64,000 nucleotides of DNA, taken from positions 162,134 to 226,133 of the forward strand of contig NMRB01000701.1 in the NCBI GenBank assembly GCA_002633025.1, in the 5' to 3' direction. The notes under the pieces are model-generated. The model was not told the DNA's origin. It did not search any database and saw only the letters and a list, made by a program, of their open reading frames with translations. This document shows, one piece after another, positions 46,526-58,961 of this stretch. Made by a program: the position numbers and the translations under genes. Numbering within the stretch: the first letter of the stretch is position 1; each line of letters opens with the position of its first letter. This DNA is from Notospermus geniculatus. Taxonomy: Eukaryota; Nemertea; Pilidiophora; Heteronemertea; Lineidae.

Positions 46526-46930
46526 GTTCATTCCACACCCCAGTGGCGCGAGGTTTATGGCCGACATCTCCGCAACTGCTGGGTCAAATTTGGCATACCA
46601 TACATCAATCGATTTGTCTTTTTTGGCGCTACAGGCATCGTGACAGAAAAAAGTTCTTTCACCAGTCACTGTTTGTGTTTACGGCCGAAATGGCGGCCAT
46701 TTTGAAATCACGCAATGCATCGCGCACGTGTAAACTGCACTGAACACCGTGGCGAAATGAAATGGGTTTTGAGAAAGGGATCCGTTATGTCGGCCTTACG
46801 CGAAAAATGAAAATAGCAGAAAGATACCGACAAGAAAGACAAGTCAATTGATGTATGGTATGTCAAATTTGACCCAGCAGTTGCGGAGATATCGGCTGAA
46901 AACCTCGCGCCACTGGGATGTGGAATGAAC
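46526..46930. mobile_element. 405-bp foldback element with arms of about 97 bp
   Basis: 46,526-46,622 is inverted at 46,833-46,930 at roughly 85-90% identity (GTTCATTCCAC terminus, and a shared CCGCAACTGCTGGGTCAAAT inside). The centre (46,623-46,832) is unique and includes a GGCCGAAATGGCGGCC motif. The overlapping open frames are shadows of the repeat. Confidence 0.82.
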
Positions 46931-48145
46931 AGTAGTCGGGCATCCTGCACGGAACTGCGCTCAGAAACTGATCCCGAAACCCTCCAGCGTAACCAGTCCA
47001 CTTCCGCTTGCAGTCTCACAGAGGAAATAGACATGTCATCCAATGTCCACCAGGATCCTGTCTGCGCTGAAACCATTGTGTGCACGCATGCGAACCCTAT
47101 TAAAAATCACCGATGAAAGCGTCCCGAAGAGGTTTCTCTTGTCTAAAGGCTGATGCGCAAGGAATTACTCTTCCTTTGCATAGATAATTGAGTTCGCCCT
47201 TCAGAGAGTTCGCTCCTAAGGTACGTGCGATGGTTCCACGTAATGAAGATGTTTCAGAAAACAGCATTGGGGCGTAGAGCCCTGTCGTGTTCCTTGTATG
47301 AAGGTAGCTATCACGTGGTTGTTTTGGCATCGTCGGCAAATTTTGAAAAAAGCTAAAACGCGTACGATGTTCATCTCTCACTGAGATTGCGTGCTCAATA
47401 GAAGACTGTCGAAGTCAAATTATAGGTTGAATGCCACAAAACAAGAGGCTGTGTCAATCACATCTTCGTACATGTACATATTGATGTACTGTAAAATTAC
47501 GTCTAAGAGGTCATTGTCGACAGGTACCGAACTTAATGACATGTACAGTACATGTAGTAGGCAAAAATTGCTCACGTTAATAGAATTCAGTGGGTTTTTA
47601 TCTGTTTCGCTGTAGCCTCTAACCTCTTGTCGGCCACCTGGCCGGCAATCGAAACTGCGGCCACCTGTTGCGAGTCCGACTACCTTTCCACTTCACCACC
47701 GCAGTGGTTGGTGCAGTGGGCATTGTTATTAGCACTTCCTGCACACGGATGCATTACACATCCGTCACAATATATATTATCTTTATATATTCAGGTGAAC
47801 TTTTCCATTGTTTACATTGAGGTCTTCGAGACATCACTTTTGTTTCAAGGGCAGACGTCTTGTTACCACGTTGCAGACAGGTAACGTGCAAAAATTGTAT
47901 CATGATATTTGCAAGCTGATAAACCTGCTAGTCGAACTGCACGCAGAGTGATGATCTAACCGTCTGTCCCCACACTCCCCGAGGACGAGAGATGCTGGCG
48001 ACAGACAACCTTTGCGATTGGTCGATCGATCTGACATGTCTGACACTCTGCCAATTCGCGATGCTACAGCTATTTTCATTGGTCAATTTGAAGTAATGTC
48101 TGTTGCACAGCCAAACACTTCTTCGACGCTGTTAGCGTCGATGCC

Positions 48146-48356
48146 GGTGTAAAGTTTTTCACTAGTGAGGCCCGTGCTTAGCCTCCCTACTATTTGCCAG
48201 TGTGACATTACAATAGATTGATGGAATAAGCGGCGACGTGACAATGAGCGACACGCAGTCTGTTTCCCAGTGTGTTCCGAACAATGGGCATCACACAGAA
48301 AAATGACCACACTGAAAAACGTTACACCCGCTGGTCACACTGAAAAACGTTACACC
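48146..48356. mobile_element. MITE with GGTGTAA termini and duplicated right end
   Basis: Left end GGTGTAAAGTTTTTCA at 48,146. The right end, CACACTGAAAAACGTTACACC followed by CGCTGG, is present twice in tandem (28-bp period, ending at 48,328 and 48,356). Same family as 36,210-36,384. Left flank has a small GACGCT/AGCGTC hairpin. Confidence 0.7.
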
Positions 48357-49214
48357 CGCTGGTAAGCGTATTCCGATCATCCGGCTCATAGTGATGCTTG
48401 ACACACGAACGGCATTATCCGCTTGAACATTTCCCCCTTTTCGATGAGTGGTATGCTGATTTGCCAACGATATATACCCCGTCATGTTACATGTATTTAG
48501 ATCTTTTGGCTCATGACTCACCTCGATCACATCGAGAAGTTAAAAAACACATTATTTCTTTCTTATCAAGGAGGACTCAAGTCGAGAGGTTAATAACAAG
48601 TAACAAATGACGGTAGACGTATATTCCCTGCACATTTGCGGAGATGCTCACCATAAAATGGTTCGTGGTGATAAAAAGAAAAACAAAAGAATGAATAACA
48701 TCCGCGATAATGGATAAAAAGAAGAATTCGTGTCAAGAATCACCAATGAACGTGGGTGCCAAGAGTACGTAAATGATGCATTGGCCTGTATGTATTCCCG
48801 TCACGAATCCGCCATCTTTTGGGCGTGGGTGTAGTAAAGGTAAGTCAGCAATTCGGATTGTATTAGAGTTTTCCATTAGGGTAGAAGCCATATTATTGGC
48901 CCTGGTAAAGTGCAGAAAAGGCCACCTCAAGCTACTCGTGTTCCTCCCTTGGATGGGGTCTTTTATGTGCCCGTGCAAAGGCAGATGGTAGGTACAATGC
49001 ACCATAGCGTATTTCGGCAATGTTACTTCGAACCAAAGTCATATATGTCTGACTTGTGGGTGCAGTCATTCTCGGAATTTAACAGTTGAAGAAAATATAG
49101 AGAATTTCCCATAAAACATGTACTGAATGTCACCTTTTCTTACACAATGCAAGTTCAATTCCCTACAAATAACGGAAAAATTGTCACCAGTAGTTACGTT
49201 CGACTGTCTGCTGG

Positions 49215-49317
49215 CCCATGTTCCCGAAGTCGTCGTTAGGTTAACGATGTCGTTAAAACTGGAAAAATGCATAGCGTAACGACATCGTTAACCTTACGAC
49301 GGCTTCGGGAACATGGG
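49215..49317. mobile_element. 103-bp hairpin MITE
   Basis: 49,215-49,255 is inverted at 49,277-49,317 with two mismatches in 41 (CCCATGTTCCCGAAG terminus). The loop is 21 bp. Non-coding. Confidence 0.78.
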
Positions 49318-49517
49318 TCCAGCTGGGTTGTTGTGTTTTTATAGAAAAAAACCCTAATCTCAATGCCCTTTCTTCAGGCAGTCTCAAGCACATACCACCT
49401 AGCTACCTACCCACCTACGACGTGGGTAGGTAGGTACGTATCGCTGATAGATGTTTTTAGAGACTGCCCTTTCTTCATTAAACTTAAAGTTACATTTACT
49501 ATCCACGTCTCTACCTT

Positions 49518-49635
49518 TGAGTTTTCGCAAAGCCCGAAACGCGAACGTGTATCCTTTTGTTCGGTGCTCACTTCGTGCCATCGAACAATGGGTTTGGCGT
49601 TCGCGTTGGCGTTTCGGGGGCTTTGCGAAAACTCA
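49518..49635. mobile_element. 118-bp MITE, TGAGTTTTCGCAAAG family
   Basis: Left arm 49,518-49,547 pairs with right arm 49,598-49,635; the right arm has five extra bases. A solo arm of the same family is at 13,637-13,695. Confidence 0.72.
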
Positions 49636-50432
49636 GTATTGTCATTAAATCGGCAATCATCTCTGAACCACCAGGAAATTATATTACCCAAGACAATTCA
49701 TGATGGCGCAATTTCAATGTACTCATAGTTGAAGTAAGTTAAAGTCAGAGTGGAAAATACAGGATACAGGTTGCAAAGGCCCAACATACCTCTACAGGCT
49801 AAAAAAAGTTGTATGTGCTCAAGGCATGCTACTTGTAAGTGATGTTCCATACCTGATGATAGGACTAAGTATAGAATCATCTCCAGCATGTTCAGTATGA
49901 GTAAAGTGAAATAAATGAGGATATTATGTCATTTAAAATCTGGCACATGCGTTTCCCACAGAAGAACATATGTTTACAACGGCGGTGAAAATTCACCTTA
50001 TGTCTGAGGCTAGTCGACCTGCGGTGTGTTGTACCGATGGCATGGGAGCGATTGTTGTGAACTCAACCGTAACCTGCGATACAGAAGCTCCGGCTGTGGA
50101 GTCTGGGTAAAAAGATACATTGATATGCAGGCGAGTTATCTTATCATTTTGTCAGCGAGAAGTCGGTGAACCTCTTGGGTTTTCTCTCAGCTGAAACATA
50201 AGGAAACCTGTATGCCACGAAACGTCGAGGATTCTGATGTGGTTCAGGCTTGGATTACAATTGAATATCGGGAGGCTTGTAACCAATGTGTCATTGTTTT
50301 TTAAAATTTACGCTTGTGGAACAAAGAATTAGCTGAGAACACTGTCAAAAGGCGTAGGTAAGGCAGTCTTTTGTTACCACTTCTGAGGTCACGATTCATC
50401 TTCATGCGAGAATAAGTTAATGGTAGATGCTT

Positions 50433-50611
50433 AGGCGCGGATCCAAGGAGGGGCACACCCGGCGCACGCCCTCCCCCCGTTTCGGCCAAGAAATCTGTAA
50501 AATCGACCGTGAAATTCTGAAATTTGGAGCAAATCATTGAAATTCACGGCAGATTTCAATGTTTCTAGCACAGTGCGCCCCCTCTTTCCCGAAATCCTGG
50601 ATCCGCCGCTG
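50433..50611 (-). mobile_element. hAT-like MITE with GGATCC termini
   Basis: Read on the minus strand it starts CAGCGGCGGATCCAGGATTT and ends in GGATCCGCGCCT. GATGCTT is repeated on both sides (50,426-50,432 and 50,612-50,618), a 7-bp target duplication close to the 8 bp of hAT elements, whose ends also commonly begin CAG. A relative is nested at 6,572-6,722. Confidence 0.78.
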
Positions 50612-50618
50612 GATGCTT

Positions 50619-53116
50619 GTCACAGCAAATACTTGCTTTCGTCGATAGTCCACAGATCGGGAAGCTGACTTTTGATTTATACAACGAATCACGTTCAGAA
50701 TTTGAATATGATGCGTGATCTTCGACCAGTAAGATGAGTTGCTGCACATTCTGTTCTGCCAATGGCGTCATCTGGCGGGAAGATCAGTAGCCAGCCATCC
50801 AGTAAAATGCGCACGCAGCAACGCCAAATGAAGCTTTTTTAAAAGCTGCGTGCAAGTTTGGCGTGCGCGTATATCTTCAACTGTCTGCATTTTGCACTGA
50901 AATGCCACCGCATCAATACTGCTTATGAAATTATGATAAAAGATGGGCAAAGTGACGGGGTGTGGAACACGCCGTTAATGCTGAAGGGCCATTAAAATCG
51001 GAACCTAATGACATGATGGCACTGGCGTGATACCGAGTTAAGAGGTACTCCGTCAACGTTTCGGTACAAGAACGGATACTCTACATAAGTATGCATTGGC
51101 TAATGCACAGGTACTTCTGTAAATTAGGGACGTGGTAACGGAACATTACGGGCGGTTTGATCGACAAAGTGAGTACTTACAATGTTACCATCATTTTGAA
51201 TGCTCTGTTTCGTGGTTCGGAATTTCGAGAGTGCAAACTGCTCTTCATCATTTTCGCAAGTTATGGTGTTTGTATGAACGCTGTAAACGGGTCGTACACT
51301 TAAGGAAAACAGTTTCCGTGGTATGACAGCAGTTTGTGTACTTCGGATCTACTGTATACAGAGCAATGAGTATAGCCTACATCAGGGTTGAGAGCCACAT
51401 TTCACATTCAAGTTGAGAAAAATGCAGACGACCAATCCCCGACTCAGTTAAAACTGCAAATAAAAAACGAGACCGAGTGCATTTTTTATTAAATTCGTCC
51501 TATGTAACTCCGGATTCTTGCTGCGCCCCATCATGCATGTCATAGAATGAATTGAAATCCAGCAGTTTATCATTTGAAAACGACGCAATGTCTCGCGAAA
51601 TTGCTATTGGAAGAAAGTGAATATTCTATGTCTAACATGTTACAATATCTTCATGTTTGTTTAAATTGAAATTTTATGTTATTTTTCCTACTTTAATTAC
51701 AAGAATAATAATTGGCAAATGTCAAGAAGAATCAATTAGCCGAGCAAAAAGGTTGGAAGAATTCCATTCATTATGTATGTTACAGTGATTTTCCCAGCTG
51801 CAGTGTATACATGTATTATTAAACTGAATGAAATTGACAAAATGGAGTCTGCCAGAGACAGCATCAAAGCAGTACATCATGCATGAAAAAAATTATTAAA
51901 AAAATGAGAAATTCAATAACACAGCGGGACGGGAATCTACATGTACAATGTACAGCCGTCAGTGTACATGTGTCTAAACTCGCATTCAACTAGAGGAATA
52001 ACGAAAATGTACATGTACAGCTGCATACATGTATTTGAAACCAATACAAACAGTGTTGCTCCCAATATGGCGACCTACAAAATATAAACCAGATACTTGT
52101 ATAACATGGCAGACGATATCGAAGTAGATATGAAAATAATATCATATTGCTTGTTTTCTTTCTCGTTGAAGGTTACTGATATATCCTGCAGACCAATGCA
52201 GTCCAGGTTGTTACATACAACGTCACTCTGGTACAGCACCTCGCGTACATGTACAGTACATGCACATCCTGGCGGAAAAACTATTTTCTGATTTTTTATG
52301 AGTTTGATTTTTATGCTGATTTTTTTATTATTTTTTTTTTCTTCATTGGTTGCAATACCGTAGGGCTAGAGGAGACAGAAAAATGCACCTACAGGAACAT
52401 CGGATCCCGCCCGCCAAGATGGACATTACGTGTAGGCCTACCTGCCTGTCATTACTGGTATGGTTATCGTTATTTGTGGTAAAACTAATAGGCCTATAAA
52501 GCATGTATACTATAAGATGTACAATATTCCTATACTTTATCTGCTTGGTTGCTCGAGCGCATGCACTTAGAATTATCCTACGTCGAAGAATGAACTAGGC
52601 TTAACGCCAGCCATCCGGTCAAATTTTTCACCAATTTTTTTAAATATGCTTTTATATGTGGCCCTGAATCTGAATTTCCAAAACATCGTACATGTATGAA
52701 ACATTTGACCGTGTAGGCTACGGCGGGCATACGGTTGAACAAAAGGGTGTCGGCAAATGAGCAAACAGATACACTCCCTAAAATTTCAGCTCGTGAACAA
52801 GGTCCCCAATCGTACTTTGGTTGGCGATCTATCGTTTATACAGACAGAATCTTGAAAGTGTTCTTCAAGGATTTTCGATTGGCTGTTATGGAGATGAAAT
52901 ACTCATCTGGTGGATATTGGCCAATAGCTTTGATCCAGACGGCTGTGAAGGGCTGCTCGCGGGTCTTGAAGCGCTCGGGTTTCTTTCTCTTCAGAGAATT
53001 GGTTCGATAATTCTTTGCAACTGTGTTTCTTCAATATCCGCGTGCACACGTATGTTGTCCACTCTCAGGTCTCTGCTTTGGGGAAGGAGAGTTGCAAACT
53101 AATAAGAAGACTTGGG
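50619..53116. other. Anonymous AT-rich stretch
   Basis: It contains many TACATGTA palindromes (about 51.8-52.7 kb) and T-runs at 52,310-52,342. Overlapping open frames at 52,735-53,102 follow an acceptor-like AAAATTTCAG, but none has a recognisable domain, and three frames are partly open together. Nothing else is assigned. Confidence 0.4.
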
Positions 53117-53210
53117 TTAGACTGGTTCCCGTCTTTGCCACTACACTCCCGCAGCGCTCGCTTCACATCGGCGCCGCCAGTGTGCAGCGGCAAAGACAGA
53201 ATCAGTCTAA
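53117..53210. mobile_element. 94-bp MITE with TTAGACTGG termini
   Basis: TTAGACTGGTTCCCGTCTTT at 53,117 is inverted at 53,189-53,210 with a few changes. Its terminus resembles that of the copy-A element at 18,819. Confidence 0.65.
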
Positions 53211-53344
53211 AGCCTCGTTTCCACAGACGCGTTTCACGCTGCGTGATGCGTCAAATCTTTTGTTATTTTCCGCCGCTCTGCTTCCAAACAATGGGCGAAG
53301 CGTCAAAACGCTAACGCTACCGCTTCTGTGGAAACGGGCCTTAA
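53207..53344. mobile_element. 138-bp MITE with CGTTTCCACAGA ends
   Basis: Left end CTAAAGCCTCGTTTCCACAG and right end inverse (CTGTGGAAACGGGCCTTAA) pair with three mismatches. It abuts, and slightly overlaps, the preceding element, so one probably inserted at the edge of the other. Confidence 0.62.
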
Positions 53345-56300
53345 CTCATGGGTGTGAGTGACCCAGCGCTTGACCTAAAATAGAACCCCCGAAATTATAG
53401 GCCTGCTTTCCATTGGAGCGTTTCCGTGCCCGGCTTTCACGCCGGGATGCCGTTGCTTATGCCTTTGGTCCGATTTCAAGCACGGCCATCGGCACCAGCT
53501 CCCTGCCACACATCTCTCGTCTCACGGAAACTGTTCTCATTACGTTGATACTGCTTGAAATATCTTGTTGGACTCAAGTAACTTCCCTTCTGATTGAGGT
53601 TGACGTTGAGGAGGTTGGCATCGACAACCATAATAGCGCGTTTTCACCGCTAACAGCCGGCCATTGACACAAATGCGTCGGTAGTGGCATATTTTTTCCC
53701 GTTACTCGCGTAATTTGTTTACCCAATATACACCGACACGTTGAGTTTGGCCCACGATTGAATTTGCTTTCAGTACAATTCACACTGCATGTGTAGCTTA
53801 CCTTTTTGGTAGGCAAACCAAAACATGTGATTGATCGCAAAGTACGAATCAACCTACTGGATACGTGTAAGTAAAGTGCACATGGGCGAGTTCAGCAAGC
53901 GATATCCGAACTAACCAAGATGGCGGAGGGGGCGTCGATACGACGTAGGCCACCCAAATTATCAAAAAAATCAAAGTTACACTCTGATTCTTTTTTGGAA
54001 ATACTTTTCATGAGGTGAGGGAGAGTGGAGTGTGTTGTGGATGGAGTGGGATCCGAGTTCCATACACACACACATCCCGTTTCCATTGACAAACTAATAT
54101 GTAGGCCGACATATACATATACATGTACATCATGTACATCTACATTCATTGGTGTGCACGTGGTAGCCAATTTGTTTTACAGCATAATATACATTGTAGG
54201 GTTTTAAAATTTTAAGTTAAAATTTTATGTTACCAGTAACACATTACTATGCCTACCCATGGACATGGTTTTAGTGTAATTCATGGTGGTTTTGATCATC
54301 ACTCCCAAATCTTATTGGTTTTTATATTATTTAGAAAATGTCCAGAAGTCCATCGCTTGAGAGTCACCTGAATATACATACATTTAATAAGTCGCACGAT
54401 GATTGCTTTATTAAGGCATATGCAGGAGACCGCACACATGTCAATTTTAAGATTTTAAAGGCGGACTTAAGCTAATGGGTAGATATTTGGGTTTAACTTG
54501 TAATTATATAAATCCGTTAATTCAATCTTGTAAAAAATACGTCGGAAGATTATTAAAATGTCATATTTGTTAATTAAAGCGGTATTTCAATAACAATTCG
54601 ATTTACACCAAGCACGAGTAGCCCCATATATCTAAACGATGGAGGTATTATAAGATGGCTAAACTGAACATGCACAGCACATAGTTAAACTTTCATAATA
54701 CCAAAAATAGATCACAGATCATGGACCGCATTTTCTACAAAGCCTGACTTATCGACTAAATACGGCAGACCAATATTTTGGTTTCGATATTCTGTAAATA
54801 CAGCGTTAGCACAATGGTACTTAATCAACACGCTGCCGCGATGTGAGAATTTTGTATTATATTGTTCAGTGGGTGTTCACACACCAATAATGCATATTGG
54901 TCACCCAGTCAGGACGAGACTCTAGGGAATACCAAGCTTTGCGAAATGCTATTTACCAAAAAATAAATCAAGGTGGGAAATCATATCAAATTACTAATTG
55001 CTATTCGGTTTTCATACCATTATTGAAATTGACCTGTTTGCTGCTGCTGGTTTCAGTTACACGGCTTAATAACGTTTCTGAATAAGTAAAGAAACGTTTT
55101 TGACACAAATCGTTACAAACTTTCAACAGCATTGATTTTTACAGAGGAGGCCAATTAATTTTCACTAACTTATGCACTTTGCCGACAAATTTGTGTATTA
55201 TTTATTTATAAACAAATTGTGTGTTTTGGAACGAGTCCACCATTTGCAGTGTCAAATGTATACAAGAATGGCATCGTGCCATTTGAATACTAAAGTGCTT
55301 CACCAGTTGTTCAACCTTCCAATTTAACCTATAGGTATCTATACATGTACACTCGAGACGTACCGTACATTTGCAATGTAAAAACTGACGTTTACATACA
55401 TGTACATCAGTATCTACCGTTCGCGGGACGATCTTTTAAGTATTCTGTTGTACCGATTTCTACTTGACGAAAACCGTGATATTTAGATAACGAATGTACA
55501 CCCCCTATAGTTCACATCAAACATCGCAAGTTATGATATAGAATAACTGTTACAGTAAAGAATCGAGCGTTCAGTTGCAGACGATAGATTATGATTGAGA
55601 AATGCCGATTCAGGCTCATGCCGTATTCCGGATCAGTACGGCATCGTTTTTTTCAGATTTGTAGCTCGGCAAATTATTTAATGCGACATCAAAAATCTAT
55701 CAACGTCGGGGCAAATACCGATGTTTACTAATAGCTATTTTATGACTTTGATGCTGCGATCGATTGCTCTGTCTGGAGAGATCGACCGCATACTCCCTAT
55801 GCCTAACTCTTCCCCAGTGTTCAGTTGGCCTTAGGTATAGATCCACCAAACATTGGCATGATTGGCGCCGAAACTGACGGATCATCAATAGATGGCGCTT
55901 TATGACGAGGGATCCAATCATAAGTCTTCATCACAGGTTAGGTTTAACCGATGGCGCCGTAACCACTTTCTGATTGGCTAAGATACCCTGTACAAAGTAT
56001 ACACTGTATATTCATACTCGCTGCAGATTCCCGCCCAGCGGGAATTCCCCGAATCGGACAGCTGACGCCGCCTAGTGGTACTTTGAGGATCAACTGAAGC
56101 AGATTCAGAGCGCGGGTAACGTAGTGGGCAGCGGTTTGAAACTGCGGAAGGAGTTTATATATGCCCCGACCTTTGCTCTTTACACGACAAACCATGTTTT
56201 CCAGTCTGATCGAGTAGGCCCCTACTGTGCACGTCAACACTTTTTCAGCATTTCAGCAATATACCTGAGCAAGACGATCTTTTGATCCAGTAGGCCTATT

Positions 56301-56834
56301 GTACACAGGCCAGCAACATTTTAACAGCATCATGACATGTTGTTTCCCCTGTACTGATAGTTGTGCTCGAAAGGTAGCGAACCCACCACGAAATGCACAT
56401 TATCCTGCTGATGTTCCAGTTATTCCAAATACATGTACACTGAATATCTCATTTCACTGACAACATTGTCCAACATGTTGCTGTAACAATAAATGTTGTA
56501 AAAATGTTGCAGTGACCTTTATTTAAATGACTCCATCCGATTCTGCCATCACGGGACCAATAACAATAGAAAGGAGACAGTGAACAATAGCATTTTCCGT
56601 CCGATCAGCTAAATCACTAGGCTTAACGAGATGGTGCCAGACGAATCGAACGTCAATTATCACGATAATTAAGCATGGGCAATGACCCTTGGGTTATTCT
56701 TCCTAATGCATCAGACAGTCCGACTCAGCTTCTAAAGGTCTTTCTGTCCAATAGACTATCTTCTCGTTGCGATCGATTTACAGACAGCAGGCAGCTATAT
56801 TTTCTTTTTCTGTACTTAGCATGTCGCAGGAGTT
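53345..56834. other. Anonymous stretch
   Basis: A CA run at 54,063-54,073, a TACATGTA-rich tract near 54,120 and a small TGCCGTA/TACGGCA hairpin near 55,620 are the only structures noted. Open frames lack splice context or known motifs. Confidence 0.4.
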
Positions 56835-56901
56835 CCATGTTCTCGCCTGATACAGTTGTGTAATTAAAAAAATTACACAACTCTATCAGGCGAGAACATG
56901 G
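56835..56901. repeat. 67-bp tight palindrome
   Basis: 31-bp arms (56,835-56,865 and 56,871-56,901; CCATGTTCTCGCCTGATA terminus) differ by one base and are separated only by AAAAA. The left arm overlaps the end of an open frame, so it might be a snap-back copy of local sequence rather than a MITE. Confidence 0.85.
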
Positions 56902-57994
56902 CTAAAACAAAAATTTTCTAACTTCTGATATCAAGTAACAAGACCGAGATTTACAGGATATCAAAATCTCCTATGTTATTAAAACAGTATTCATGTACAT
57001 TTGAAAGTGGGGTCGGGAGCAGCACCGAGAACATGGGGTTGGTGCGACATGACACATGTTATGGTCAAATATCTACCATCTAGATGCATCCATATGCTCC
57101 ACAGACATATAAATGTGCCTTATTTGACCATTTTTTACTGGAGTGACGCGTTTTTCTGTCGACACTGATTTTTCAGTTTCTGCTCATATGGGTAGGGGCC
57201 TAAGGAATTATAATATAAAAAGGGCTTCTGGACATGAGATGAGACGAACGTAGTTGGAGGGCGGAGCGATGTCACAACCTTTAGTAGTCAAGATGCATGA
57301 TCCTGTATCGGATGTCAAAACTGAAATCAAATTGATTAAAAGATTAAAAAATGGTGGAGGGGACGTTTTAAGCATGAACCCTAAACATGCAACCCGTTTC
57401 TCTTGTGAAGGGCAAACCATTCTTGGAACGGGCATTATATAACCTTCCACGTTGTATTAGATTTCAATCCCACTCTTATGTCCACTGTAAGACATAACGT
57501 TCTTGGTTTGTATTGTGACAAATGAACAATTATTTTTGCATCTTCATCTTCATCGACAGAGCATGAATCCACATTTTTTCTTCCCAATTTGATGTCTTCT
57601 GACGTTGGGCAGAATTACATGCTAAGGTTACACTTTTTGAAAATACCCGTGTTTTTCCAGACCCGTGTGTACGAAAATCCCGGCGAGAGGTCACACTACT
57701 ACATTGTAGTTAACTAGCCCGACGACAGTTGCGCTGCATGCATTGACTCTTCGGTCATTTCTGTATTGGCACACATTGTTGGAGGCGCGAAAACGACGTC
57801 ACTTAATGGCTGCGCCATCTGTGGCCGTGCGAAGAACTATAGGGCTGGGTCCACAATTCAATTTTCTGTACACGTCCTGTACATCGACTGTACATACATT
57901 TTGCCAAATACATGTAATTCAAAAACTACAAATAGGAGTTGATTCAAATTTTCACAGGCTCGATTGGCATTCTAATTCTTTTTATTTGCAATTT

Positions 57995-58165
57995 TCTCAG
58001 ACAATGTAATAAAGTATAATAGTCAATTTCCAGAATATTTAGCAAATTTTCGACCCCAACCGAAATCGAAAATTTGCTAAATATTCTGGAAATTGACTAT
58101 TATACTTTATTATATTGTGTGTTGATTTTTGTGCTCGCCTTCTTTTTGGTTCTCAGACAATGTAA
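57995..58165. repeat. Snap-back palindrome bordered by a direct repeat
   Basis: 53-bp arms (58,001-58,053 and 58,066-58,118) differ at one base with a 12-base loop. TCTCAGACAATGTAA at 57,995-58,009, which overlaps the start of the left arm, recurs in direct orientation at 58,151-58,165. This order (arm, loop, inverted arm, return to the start) fits a template-switch event. Confidence 0.88.
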
Positions 58166-58600
58166 ATATCATACGAAATCGCCGCCATTTGACTGCCCTG
58201 AAACCAGTATCCTTACACCCCTGCCGGGAACGGTAAATATCAGGCTAAACTTCATATACAAGAAAACTTCACGTGGGTGGTGCCTATAGAGTGAAAAATC
58301 CGTATCCCTCATGGATACGAAACCAGAACATGTAAGTCCGAAATCAAAGAGAATCCTTGTAGAAAATTGCTCGATTGGCCACCGATGATGCTATTATGCG
58401 ATAGATAAACCACTTGTGTTTGTTCCAATCGATGTCTCCAACATTGTTACATTCCATTCTCGGATTGATCCCATCCACTTTCCTTAGTCTCGTGCAACTC
58501 CTACAAATCGAACAAGGAGTCATTTGCTTATTGTTGTTCAGCATTATATAACGTTATGAGTGACTGTTGACTGCCCCTAACCGATAACCTCGCACCAGAA

Positions 58601-58873
58601 TTGACTGTGATTTTTCACTGGTTCGACAAAGCTGGCGTCACGTATCCATCTACAGCGTGTTCCAGAAGAAACTCGGAATTGGTGAAGCACCGTGTGCAAA
58701 GTCCGTGTTGGTGGACAATACTCCAACTAGAACACGGTCACATCCGTACCCTTCATTCGGCATTCGGACACAAGCCAATGTCCAGTTCAAAGACAGAGGT
58801 AGTGAGTTACATCAGCCAAGTTAGGCCTGATTTCCGGACAATTTTTGAGGATGGTAATTGCTATTACGACTAG
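58601..58873 (+). CDS. Weak candidate coding stretch, unknown product
   Basis: A 90-codon frame to TAG follows an acceptor-like CTCGCACCAG ending at 58,598. The peptide includes HWFDKAGVTYPSTACSRRNS and ends RTIFEDGNCYYD. No ATG start, no recognised family. Confidence 0.17.
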   Translation: MTVIFHWFDKAGVTYPSTACSRRNSELVKHRVQSPCWWTILQLEHGHIRTLHSAFGHKPMSSSKTEVVSYISQVRPDFRTIFEDGNCYYD

Positions 58874-58961
58874 AGCGGTGATGATTCATATTAACCCTCC
58901 AAGGGCTAACTACTGACCGCTTTATCCATTTATTTTTTTTAGTTCTTTCTGGAACACAGTA

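Noticed and set aside
49424-49440. GTAGGTAGGTAC run as a telomere-like or regulatory repeat
   Set aside because: Only a few imperfect units with an inverted CCTACCCACC tract beside it; a short local hairpin is enough explanation.
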